Below are positions 55,047-62,021 of a stretch of DNA of 64,000 nucleotides, piece by piece. How positions within the stretch are numbered: the first letter of the stretch is position 1; each line of letters begins with the position of its first letter. The position numbers were made by a program, and so were the translations under genes. The notes under the pieces were generated by a model that saw only the letters and a program-made list of their open reading frames with translations, was not told the DNA's origin and searched no databases. This DNA is from Bacteroidales bacterium (lineage in GTDB: Bacteria; Bacteroidota; Bacteroidia; Bacteroidales; UBA932), in NCBI GenBank assembly GCA_017427885.1, contig JAFRRW010000010.1, forward strand, positions 124,001 to 188,000. Direction: 5' to 3'.

Positions 55047-55526
55047 TTATTTCACCTCTCCCAGGTGCTTTTCCCACAGGGCCTCGATCCTGTCGGCGAT
55101 TTCCGGGGCGACCTCGACTCCGGCCCTGCCCTTTGTCCACTGTACTTCCGGTATTGCCTCGACCAACCTCTCGGTCCTGAGCACCTTGTCCGACGAGGGA
55201 TTCACCACCGACTCCCATTCCATATCCATATAGAACACCTTGCGGCCCTGGCCGGACCAGTCCTCGTCCTCGTACGGGTCGGAGACGAAAGTGCCGACGC
55301 CGACGATGCCGATCGGTTTCTCGTAGCCGACCTTGATGAAGATGAAACGGTCGCCGTCCTTGGCTTTCTCGTGTTCTACGACACTCCAGTCGAAGTCATC
55401 CGGGAGACGGTCCCAATCAGCCTCTGTAAGGACGTCCTTCCCATCCGAAAAGTCAAAATCCTTAAGGAAACGGTCAAGTTTATAACTGGAGAAAAACGGA
55501 TTCCAATAAAGAAGAAATGTCGCCAT
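55047..55526 (-). CDS. EVE/PUA-like domain protein
   Basis: 159 aa. It starts ATFLLYWNPFFSSYKLDRF, similar in style to EVE and related PUA-like folds, and continues with GDRFIFIKVG and GIVGVGTFVSDPYEDEDW, matching the beta-barrel pattern. EVE domains bind modified bases or RNA and occur in restriction and defence loci. The assignment rests on sequence style only. It follows the WYL regulator by 17 bases. Confidence 0.6.
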   Translation of the reverse strand: MATFLLYWNPFFSSYKLDRFLKDFDFSDGKDVLTEADWDRLPDDFDWSVVEHEKAKDGDRFIFIKVGYEKPIGIVGVGTFVSDPYEDEDWSGQGRKVFYMDMEWESVVNPSSDKVLRTERLVEAIPEVQWTKGRAGVEVAPEIADRIEALWEKHLGEVK

Positions 55527-55543
55527 AGTTATATGATTTTTAA

Positions 55544-56455
55544 TTATTTATACAATTCTGCCGCGGCCTGGTGCTGACGCCCGATCTCATCGGCGAGCCA
55601 CTGCGGTGCCAAGACTTTGATGGCCGCTCCACGGGCGAGGAGGGGGCTGAAGAACTCGGCCGTCGGGCTGAGCGTCAGTTCGAAGTCGGAGTATTCGTCG
55701 GTGCTCCCAACCTCCTTCTGGCTGTGATGCAGCGGAAGGTCCCTGAGATAGTCCTTCTCCCTGCCGAAAGCGCGGATGAGGACCTTCTCCACCGGGACCG
55801 CCGGATTTCGGACGATGCCGTAGCAGTCGCGGAACCATCCGGCCGCGTCGAAGTCCTTGGGATAGTCAAACTTCTCGTCGGTCACCTCAAGCGACACTAT
55901 ACGGTCGAAAGCCAGGGTGAAAAGGGAGCCCGTGGGCTCGGGGAACTTCACCAGCGCATACCAGCGGCGGCCGGAAAGCTTCACGAAATACGGGTCGAGT
56001 TTCATCGAAGAGACCGGCGCCTCCGCCCCGTACCGGCGGTAGTTCACCCTGATCCTCACTCCCCCTTTCATCGCCTCGATGAACTTGTGCAGGTTCTCCC
56101 CATCAGAGGGAATCCGCTCCAGCAGGATCCGGTCGTGGACTCCCCTGCTCTCCGCCAGGACGCTGCCCACCGACAGCGTAGAGAACATCCAGTTCTGGAT
56201 GGTATCCTCCTCCAGCACCTCCTCATTGAAGATGTAGTACCTGAACCCGTCCCTCCTGTCACACTCGATGACGATGCCGAACATATCCAGGATGGCGTCC
56301 CTGTGCCGGTTGAAGGTGCTCCGGGCGATGACGATCCCCTCGGACATCTCCGTCCTGAGCCAGCGCTCGTTGATCTCGCCGAGCGTCAGCCTACCGGCCC
56401 TGTGGATGGTCTCCACCAGCCAGATGTATTCCTGGAAAAGGGTGTAGGTTTTCAT
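55544..56455 (-). CDS. WYL-domain transcriptional regulator
   Basis: 303 aa. N-terminal winged helix (about 1-70, VIARSTFNRHRDAILDMFGIVI), WYL domain about 125-205 (RRWYALVKF in place of the full W-Y-L signature), and a C-terminal WCX-like extension. Such regulators sense nucleic-acid or nucleotide ligands and often control defence operons. The promoter upstream holds a GATTGT/ACAATC dyad that recurs before the two RNA-like elements nearby, so autoregulation is likely. Confidence 0.88.
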   Translation of the reverse strand: MKTYTLFQEYIWLVETIHRAGRLTLGEINERWLRTEMSEGIVIARSTFNRHRDAILDMFGIVIECDRRDGFRYYIFNEEVLEEDTIQNWMFSTLSVGSVLAESRGVHDRILLERIPSDGENLHKFIEAMKGGVRIRVNYRRYGAEAPVSSMKLDPYFVKLSGRRWYALVKFPEPTGSLFTLAFDRIVSLEVTDEKFDYPKDFDAAGWFRDCYGIVRNPAVPVEKVLIRAFGREKDYLRDLPLHHSQKEVGSTDEYSDFELTLSPTAEFFSPLLARGAAIKVLAPQWLADEIGRQHQAAAELYK

Positions 56456-56480
56456 ATCTATCTGCTTTTGTTCTCAAAGG

Positions 56481-56519
56481 CAAAAATAATAAATGATTGT
56501 CCCATTTTGCGGTACAATC
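56481..56519 (-). promoter_or_regulatory. promoter and dyad operator of the WYL operon
   Basis: -7 box TATTTTTG (56481-56488). Upstream is TTGTAC-N9-GGACAA within a wider GATTGT/ACAATC dyad (56495-56519). First T to last G of the -7 box is 36 bases. The copy near 57060 has AATTGT/ACAATT arms: both arms changed together. Confidence 0.65.
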
Positions 56520-56811
56520 ATAAAAAATCCATATCATAACTCTTACAATAAGGAGCGACATCCTTGAATCTGATGGAAGAAACCTCCTTATGAATCAACT
56601 CATGCAAAGGAAATGAGGCCAGTCCTTCCATCGAGACAGACCATTTCAGGGTTATTTCATAAAACTTATCGTCATCATAAAGGACTCTCAAAGTCGCATC
56701 AACCTCAAAACATATGAGGCCTTTCACGGTCTCAATCAATTGATTCTTCACCCTGACTTCCATCAAACTGGCCCTGACGTCGTCTGAAAAATATAATGCT
56801 GTTTTTTCCAT
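56518..56811 (-). CDS. 97-residue hypothetical protein
   Basis: 97 aa, no signal peptide or membrane segment. Begins MEKTALYFSDDVRASLMEVR; the middle has a beta-strand rhythm (LICFEVDATLRVLYDDDKFYEITLKW is too long to quote as one motif but spans residues 32-57). No family recognised. It starts 19 bases downstream of RNA-like copy A on the same strand, so that element may be its leader; its stop touches the WYL operator. Confidence 0.65.
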   Translation of the reverse strand: MEKTALYFSDDVRASLMEVRVKNQLIETVKGLICFEVDATLRVLYDDDKFYEITLKWSVSMEGLASFPLHELIHKEVSSIRFKDVAPYCKSYDMDFL

Positions 56812-56829
56812 AGATTGATGATATTAATA

Positions 56830-57038
56830 AAGCCGGATGTCCCGGGAAGAACATTCCGCGAGCGAACGAATAAGCATCCGATTTATCGCTTCGGGCTCAT
56901 CACGCACCATCCGGCTGGTTGTTTGGCAGGTATTGTCCGCACGAAGAGTGCCTGCCGTAGGGTCTATTTTCTGAGCCGATGCTAAGCGTGCCGCAACTGC
57001 CTTCTAACCCTCCCACATCTTTCGATGATGGGGCAAAG
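56830..57038 (-). ncRNA. candidate structured RNA, copy A
   Basis: 209 bp, with 131 bp (56908-57038) alignable to copy B over its whole length. Pairing arms AGGGTC/AACCCT (56959, 57006) replace AGAGTT/AACTCT in copy B; GGCAGG/CCTGCC (56925, 56951) encloses a GCAC/GTGC hairpin. AGCCGGATG/CATCCGGCT (56831, 56908) would be a terminal stem, with a 68-base loop. Promoter-like element on the minus strand upstream. No RNA family recognised. Confidence 0.6.
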
Positions 57039-57072
57039 TTCAAAATCAATTGTCCCATTTTGCGGTACAATT
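57034..57072 (-). promoter_or_regulatory. dyad operator and -7-like box of RNA copy A
   Basis: TTGTACCGCAAAATG, 17 bases, CTTTG: identical in layout to the WYL promoter and 36 bases from first T to last G. The dyad arms are AATTGT/ACAATT (57048-57072). The 8-mer GAACTTTG deviates from TAnnTTTG in its first base. Confidence 0.5.
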
Positions 57073-57223
57073 ATAAAAAATGAGATGAATCAAGATGCTA
57101 TTTGCGATAGAAATACTTAGATGTTTTCAGGAAAGAGTTGCAGAGGAAGGAGAAAGAGAGTAAATTTGAAGAAAGATATTATGTGTTTCAGAAAAAAGAA
57201 AAACACAAAATAATGAGGTCAAA

Positions 57224-57766
57224 ATGCTTAATCGCCTGAGTCATTATCTTGGTATTATCCTCGTAATCCTCTTCGTTTTTTGTGCAGACTCTTGCAAGAG
57301 GAGGCACATAAACTTTCCCCATAAAAAGCAATGGGTAGAATGTTCGACGTGTAACGGTACCGGGATACTGATAGTACAATGCCGTGAGTGTGACGGCTCC
57401 GGAAAATTAGAATGCGAGGATTGTGAAGGAGAAGGCGAAGAGGATTGCGCGATGTGCTGGGGAACAGGCCGCAGAGCATGTAGTGAGTGTTCTGGAAAGG
57501 GTCTGGAACAATGCTCTAATTGCCGGGGAGTCGGGATTGATTCATGGGGAAATCGTTGTATTTATTGTGGGGGAATTGGATACGAAGAGTGCGACAATTG
57601 TGGAGGAAGCGGATATGAAAGATGCTCGAATTGTCTAGGATCAGGCAACGAGGAATGTCTTACTTGTCACGGAACCGGAGAAGTTGATTGCGACAATTGT
57701 AACGGATACGGTAAAGTCAGAGTCTCGTGTTGGGATTGCGACGGGGAAGGTGGGAGGATGGAATAA
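57224..57766 (+). CDS. cysteine-rich exported protein with 12 CxxC repeats
   Basis: 180 aa. A hydrophobic N terminus (GIILVILFVFCADSC) suggests export, perhaps as a lipoprotein though the lipobox is poor. From residue 38 on, CxxCxGxG-like knuckles recur twelve times (CSTC, CREC, CEDC, CAMC, CSEC, CSNC, CIYC, CDNC, CSNC, CLTC, CDNC, CWDC), resembling the DnaJ zinc-finger module, but there is no J domain. It probably binds six zinc ions. Divergent from RNA copy A. AT-richer than neighbours. Confidence 0.75.
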   Translation: MLNRLSHYLGIILVILFVFCADSCKRRHINFPHKKQWVECSTCNGTGILIVQCRECDGSGKLECEDCEGEGEEDCAMCWGTGRRACSECSGKGLEQCSNCRGVGIDSWGNRCIYCGGIGYEECDNCGGSGYERCSNCLGSGNEECLTCHGTGEVDCDNCNGYGKVRVSCWDCDGEGGRME

Positions 57767-57838
57767 TTGATTGAAGTCGGTATGGTGAAAATCCTGTTGC
57801 AAAGTGCCCCTAGGTAATTAATACGAAAACGCATTTAG

Positions 57839-57879
57839 AATGCGGGCTGAAGAGGTTTATCATCCCTACAGCCTGCATT
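57839..57879 (+). terminator. hairpin after the cysteine-rich gene
   Basis: AATGCGGGCTG and CAGCCTGCATT form an 11-bp stem with one G-T pair and a 19-base loop; TATGTTTTAG follows. Termination is plausible but the T run is short. Confidence 0.4.
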
Positions 57880-57899
57880 TATGTTTTAGATAAAAATGA

Positions 57900-58088
57900 T
57901 TAAATGGGGGTCAATTAGGCGCGGGTTCTCCATCTGCGACCATCATAAGATTATGGTGCACGAAGGGATATCTGGGGAAATCGACAACGCCCCCCCCCGA
58001 AGCACGGCACCAGGACGCGCTAAGATACCGGTTCTACAAGGAGAATTACGAGAGATTTAAAGGGCGTGGGTTCAGATTGGAGTTTTGA
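57900..58088 (+). pseudogene. possible C-terminal remnant of a lost gene
   Basis: An open frame without start codon runs from 57900 to a TGA at 58086-58088. Its last part, ALRYRFYKENYERFKGRGF, is protein-like, while the part before a run of nine C (57990-57998) looks random, so a frameshift at the C run is possible. No family recognised; could be chance. Confidence 0.25.
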
Positions 58089-58115
58089 ATCTACCAGTTC
58101 ATCCGCTATATAATG

Positions 58116-58267
58116 AAGCCGGATGTCCTTTTCGGGCCATCCGGCTGGTTGTTTGGCAGGTATCGTCCGCACACAGAATGCCCGCCGTAGAGTTTCTTTT
58201 CGTCCCGATGCTGGGTGCGCCGCAACTGGCTCCTAACTCTCCCACATCTTTCGATGATGGGGCAAAG
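58116..58267 (-). ncRNA. candidate structured RNA, copy B
   Basis: 152 bp. AGAGTT/AACTCT (58189, 58235), GGCAGG/CCCGCC (58155, 58181) around a GCA/TGC hairpin, and a compact AGCCGGATG/CATCCGGCT stem (58117, 58138) with a 12-base loop that could terminate on the minus strand. The paired positions differ from copy A in a compensating way. No coding frame follows on that strand. Confidence 0.6.
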
Positions 58268-58300
58268 GTAAAGGGAGGGTGGTGCATTTTGTGGGACAAG
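58263..58300 (-). promoter_or_regulatory. dyad-like element and -7 box of RNA copy B
   Basis: TACCTTTG (58263-58270) is a consensus -7 box. TTGTCCCACAAAATG lies 17 bases upstream of its CTTTG; first T to last G is 36 bases as in the other sites. The right half of the dyad is degenerate. Confidence 0.5.
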
Positions 58301-58376
58301 ATAAATAAGACTCATAGTCAAAAACAAGGCATTCCCATTGACACTGTCATATTATTTAAAGTATAAAGTATTTTGT

Positions 58377-58384
58377 TAAATTTG
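58377..58384 (+). promoter_or_regulatory. -7 box of the MazG-DUF2075 operon
   Basis: TAAATTTG matches TAnnTTTG 24 bases before the ATG at 58409. No -33 TTTG seen. Confidence 0.45.
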
Positions 58385-58408
58385 AAGTCATAATTAATAT
58401 CCATATCT

Positions 58409-58738
58409 ATGAGTGATCTTGAAGAGATCTTGGCTGAATTAAGACAATTCAACCTTGAAAGGGATTGGGACCAGTTCCATAACGGAAAGGACCTGGCAAT
58501 TGGCCTGTCCGTTGAAGCATCTGAATTACTTGAAGCATTTCTATGGAGAAAACCGGAGGATGCCAATCCCGACAAGATTCGTGAAGAGCTGGCAGATGTC
58601 CTTAACTACGCATTCCAAATGGCAGATAAGTACAACTTGGATATCAAAGAGATAATGTTGGAAAAGATTCGAAAGAATGCCGCAAAGTATCCAGTGGAGA
58701 AAGCCAAGGGAAGCGCAAAGAAATATAACGAACTGTAA
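58409..58738 (+). CDS. MazG-like nucleotide pyrophosphohydrolase
   Basis: 109 aa, all-alpha NTP-PPase. The Mg-binding pattern is EASELLE (EExxE type) followed by EELADVLNY (ExxD). It hydrolyses (d)NTPs to monophosphates; the small single-domain form resembles dCTP/dUTP pyrophosphatases. DUF2075 follows by 9 bases with AAGG before its ATG, so the two form an operon. MazG-type enzymes occur in phage-defence loci. Confidence 0.88.
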   Translation: MSDLEEILAELRQFNLERDWDQFHNGKDLAIGLSVEASELLEAFLWRKPEDANPDKIREELADVLNYAFQMADKYNLDIKEIMLEKIRKNAAKYPVEKAKGSAKKYNEL

Positions 58739-58747
58739 TACATAAGG

Positions 58748-60616
58748 ATGATAGTCTACAGCGCAAATAAACATCTGTTTGTACAGGATGTCAAGAACGG
58801 TGGCATTGCTACGAAGATTCTTAATCTCATAAGGGAAAGAGGGCTGACCGGAGGACAGGAAAGAGAGTTCGAAGCATGGCATAATTCCATGAAGTTCATG
58901 AGGGACATTGTGGATGATTCAGAGATTGACGATGACGTCCAGATTGCTATTGAATACAACATCCCCCAGACTTCCAAGCGAGTGGATTTCATCATAATAG
59001 GAGCAGATACCGAAAACAAAGATAATATAGTCATTGTTGAACTAAAGCAATGGAGCAAGGCAGAGGTGGTTGATGACGATATGCACTTCAGCGTCCGCAC
59101 CTATGTTGCGAACGATTCGAGAATAGTCTGCCATCCCTCATATCAGGCTTATTCCTACTCCCGCTTTTTGAGCAATTATTCTCAAGCCATACACGAAAGG
59201 AACATACATCTTATACCTTGTTCATATTTACACAATTATCTTCCTGCATACAAACCCGCTTTATCTGCAGAAATATATAAAGAGTGGTACACTACAGCAC
59301 CGTTTTTCATCATGAATGAGGTGCAGCAGTTCAATGACTTCATTAAAAAATATGTTACAAAGAAGTCTTCCCATGGAGATCTTCTTTACCTTATTGATAA
59401 CGGCCGTATTAAGCCTACGAAATCCTTACAGGACGCCCTCTCCACGATGGTCAGGGGGACACCCGTTTTCGATCTCCTTGACGAACAGGCGGTCTGTTAT
59501 GACATGTGCATACGCACAATGCTTCAATGTCTGAAAGACCGTAAAAAACGTACGATTCTTATACAAGGGGGCCCTGGGACAGGGAAATCGGTTCTTGCAG
59601 TTAATCTGCTTATGCATTTAATTACATGTGCTTGCAACGCAGCATATGTTACCAAAAACAGTGCTCCTAGACAGGCTTTTTTATCCATCCTCTCACAAAA
59701 CAGGGCCGAGAACATTGCTGAAATCAGCCAACTTTTTCGTTCCCCGTTCGGCCTTTCCCAAGTACCTGCAAATTCCTACGATTGCTTAATTGTAGATGAG
59801 GCTCATCGTCTTGTAAAGAAGATGTATGGTGACTGGCACGGTGAAAACCAAGTGAAGGAATGCATCAACTCTTCCCTTCTTACAATTTTTATGTTGGATG
59901 AGGACCAGGCTGTAACTACAAAAGACATAGGCAGTGTACAAGAAATTAAAAAGTGGTGCAAGGACTTAGGTTCAACTATCATTATGCGGGAAGAGACAAA
60001 GCTCACCTCACAATTCCGATGCAATGGTAGTGACGCCTATATCCAGTTTATTGACCATTTGTTGCAACGCAATGATGAGAGCCTCTACGTATCCTTGTCA
60101 GAACTAAACTATGATTTCCGTCTATTTGACGATCCATCACAGATGCGTAATGCATTGAGAGAAAAGAATTCCATCAATAACAAAACTCGCATGGTTGCTG
60201 GTTACTGCTACGATTGGAACGTCAAAAACCACCGCGGTGATATAGACATTGAACTCCCAGGTGGTTTCAAGGCAAAATGGAATCTTGCCAACGATAAAAT
60301 TTGGGCAATTAATCCTCGCTCTTTTGAGGAGGTAGGGTGTATTCATACAGCCCAAGGTCTGGAGTTTGATTATGTTGGCGTCCTCATCGGCAAAGACCTT
60401 ATATACGACAAGTCAACAGAGCATGTAGTCACAAACAGGCTAGCAATTTCCAAAGACGATAATTCCTCCGGGATTCGAGGTGCAAGTGACATAGAAGCTC
60501 ATCGTCTCATTCTTAATACATACAAAACGCTGCTTACTCGTGGTCAAAAGGGATGCTATGTCTATTGCGAAGATGATGAATTAAGGAAATACTTCAAGAA
60601 GATGCTATCCATATAG
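58748..60616 (+). CDS. DUF2075 nuclease-helicase
   Basis: 622 aa. N-terminal PD-(D/E)xK-like nuclease fold: Asp80 in VDFIII and Glu98-x-Lys100 in IVELKQW. A superfamily-1-like helicase/ATPase core follows: Walker A GGPGTGKS at about 274-281, Walker B CLIVDEAHR near 350, an arginine-finger-like TSQFRCNGSDAY, and a C-terminal AQGLEFDYVGV and RLAISKDD region with LLTRGQKGCYVY. The DUF2075 family is annotated as a putative DNA/RNA helicase. Paired with MazG in an AT-richer island. Confidence 0.87.
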   Translation: MIVYSANKHLFVQDVKNGGIATKILNLIRERGLTGGQEREFEAWHNSMKFMRDIVDDSEIDDDVQIAIEYNIPQTSKRVDFIIIGADTENKDNIVIVELKQWSKAEVVDDDMHFSVRTYVANDSRIVCHPSYQAYSYSRFLSNYSQAIHERNIHLIPCSYLHNYLPAYKPALSAEIYKEWYTTAPFFIMNEVQQFNDFIKKYVTKKSSHGDLLYLIDNGRIKPTKSLQDALSTMVRGTPVFDLLDEQAVCYDMCIRTMLQCLKDRKKRTILIQGGPGTGKSVLAVNLLMHLITCACNAAYVTKNSAPRQAFLSILSQNRAENIAEISQLFRSPFGLSQVPANSYDCLIVDEAHRLVKKMYGDWHGENQVKECINSSLLTIFMLDEDQAVTTKDIGSVQEIKKWCKDLGSTIIMREETKLTSQFRCNGSDAYIQFIDHLLQRNDESLYVSLSELNYDFRLFDDPSQMRNALREKNSINNKTRMVAGYCYDWNVKNHRGDIDIELPGGFKAKWNLANDKIWAINPRSFEEVGCIHTAQGLEFDYVGVLIGKDLIYDKSTEHVVTNRLAISKDDNSSGIRGASDIEAHRLILNTYKTLLTRGQKGCYVYCEDDELRKYFKKMLSI

Positions 60617-60699
60617 TATTTGTATTTTCTAATGATGATGGACGTTGTCCCTAAAAGATTCGAATAATTAACGTTGCATTCTGGATTGGATATACATTT

Positions 60700-61095
60700 A
60701 TGACCTTCACTCATCGCATCACTCCTGACATTGTCTCCGAACTGGCTGAGGGAGAGGTGTTTGTATTTGGAAGCAACCTCCAGGGTTGGCACGGAGGCGG
60801 GGCCGCGAGGGCAGCGTATAACAAGTTCGGGGCCGTCTGGGGACAGGGGACGGGCCTGCAGGGCCGGAGTTACGCCATCCCGACGATGCAGGGCGGCGTC
60901 GAGACCATCGAACCATACGTCGATACCTTCATCGAATTTGCCAAGACTCATCCGGAAATGCGGTTCCTGATGACCAGGATCGGCTGCGGGATAGCCGGCT
61001 TCAAGGACAGCGAAATCGCTCCCCTATTTGAAAAGGCCGTTCCGGTCGAAAACATCTGCCTGCCGAAAGAGTTCTGGCAGCTGCTTAACCATTAA
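60700..61095 (+). CDS. macro-like protein of the A1S_2505 type
   Basis: 131 aa. VFVFGSNLQGWHGGGAARAAY and GQGTGLQGRSYAIPT are characteristic of a small family related to macro domains found in phages and bacterial islands; the glycine-rich loops would bind ADP-ribose or a nucleotide. RIGCGIAGFKDSEIAPLF is the second conserved loop. GC content returns to the genome average here. It lies 83 bases after DUF2075. Confidence 0.78.
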   Translation: MTFTHRITPDIVSELAEGEVFVFGSNLQGWHGGGAARAAYNKFGAVWGQGTGLQGRSYAIPTMQGGVETIEPYVDTFIEFAKTHPEMRFLMTRIGCGIAGFKDSEIAPLFEKAVPVENICLPKEFWQLLNH

Positions 61096-61100
61096 CACCC

Positions 61101-61185
61101 TGCGCGAAGGTCCAAATAGTGGGACGTTACGCTGGAAAACACCCTTAAAACTTACGCAAAGGTCCAAAGTTTGGACCTTCGCGCA
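61101..61185 (+). repeat. three-armed repeat, copy 4
   Basis: TGCGCGAAGGTCCA (61101-61114), then ACGCAAAGGTCCAAA (61154-61168) pairing with TTTGGACCTTCGCGCA (61170-61185). Spacer shared with copy 3: AGTGGGACG, ACGC and CCCTTAAAAC. Sits between convergent genes; possible bidirectional terminator. Confidence 0.75.
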
Positions 61186-61210
61186 GGTAGAGACAGGCTG
61201 GGGGACGTCT

Positions 61211-61591
61211 CTACCACCCGAAAACATTCCTCAGGATCCACCAGAGGAGGATGAAGATGAGGAGGGCCCAGGCAAGGACTGGGCTGTGGGTGGCTTTCTC
61301 TAGTTTGGGGAAGCGGTCGCGGAGGAGAGGTGAGAAGAAGAGGGAAAGGAGGACGGGGATGAGGATGACGAGGCAGGCGTTGTACCGGAACGCCGCCCCA
61401 ATCTTCAGGTTAAGCAATTGATGGAGAGCCCGCTGCGAGCCGCATCCTGGGCACTTGAGCCCGGTTGCCCACAGGAAAGGGCACTTTGGGAAAACCGCTT
61501 CCTCAGGATCGACCTTCCCATACAGATACAAAACAAAGAGGGCGGCGATGGCTATCGCAACCATGCCGGCCTTCTTTGCGTTCAGTTTCAT
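61211..61591 (-). CDS. DUF2752 membrane protein
   Basis: 126 aa with an N-terminal helix (AGMVAIAIAALFVLYLYG) and two more helices in the C-terminal half. The CPFLWATGLKCPGCGSQRALHQLL segment contains the family signature CPxxxxTGLxCPGCGxxRA (residues 37-53). Function unknown. It lies 7 bases after the TM2 gene on the same strand; TM2 and DUF2752 genes are neighbours in many Bacteroidota. Confidence 0.9.
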   Translation of the reverse strand: MKLNAKKAGMVAIAIAALFVLYLYGKVDPEEAVFPKCPFLWATGLKCPGCGSQRALHQLLNLKIGAAFRYNACLVILIPVLLSLFFSPLLRDRFPKLEKATHSPVLAWALLIFILLWWILRNVFGW

Positions 61592-61598
61592 CGCCCGT

Positions 61599-61940
61599 CT
61601 AATAATTGCAGAGCATCAACGTTTCGTTGAACTTCCTGTAGTTGTATTCGCGGGTCCTCCTCTGGGCCGTGAAGATGTCCACCAGCCACCAGATTCCGCA
61701 GCCGTAGCAGGTCAGTATCTTGAGGATGCCCAGACCTATGTCGTCGAGGAAGAATCTCTCCCAGCCGAGGACGATGGCGATGATGAGCATCAGGGTAGGT
61801 TTCTGAAGGCTCATGCTCACCAGCAGCGCCGATTTGGAATCATCGACGTCCGCCAATTTGTTCCTGACGTCCTGTATGGCCATGATGTCAAAGCAATCTC
61901 CGTTTTTCAGCAAAAATGCCTGTACTAATTCTTCTTTCAT
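61599..61940 (-). CDS. TM2-domain protein
   Basis: 113 aa. Two short helices near the C terminus with the TM2 motif: GWERFFLDDIGLGILKIL and CGIWWLVDIFTAQRRTREYN. The N-terminal half is soluble and charged. Role unknown. First of a two-gene operon with DUF2752; the AT-rich gap 61941-62021 also holds the divergent GH16 promoter region. Confidence 0.85.
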   Translation of the reverse strand: MKEELVQAFLLKNGDCFDIMAIQDVRNKLADVDDSKSALLVSMSLQKPTLMLIIAIVLGWERFFLDDIGLGILKILTCYGCGIWWLVDIFTAQRRTREYNYRKFNETLMLCNY

Positions 61941-62021
61941 CGGAATAATTTTTAACTGTTCCGTAAAGATAATAATAAAATATGATTACATTTACACCAA
62001 ACCCGTTAACAATTGAGCACA

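Noticed and set aside
54598..55218. 206-codon minus-strand frame in the gap before the EVE-like gene
   Set aside because: It crosses two inverted-repeat elements and overlaps the start of the repeat cluster and the EVE-like gene; low-complexity product.
56830..58267. Hammerhead or other known ribozyme in the RNA-like elements
   Set aside because: A CGAAAGATG segment is present but the CUGANGA core and three-helix junction are not.
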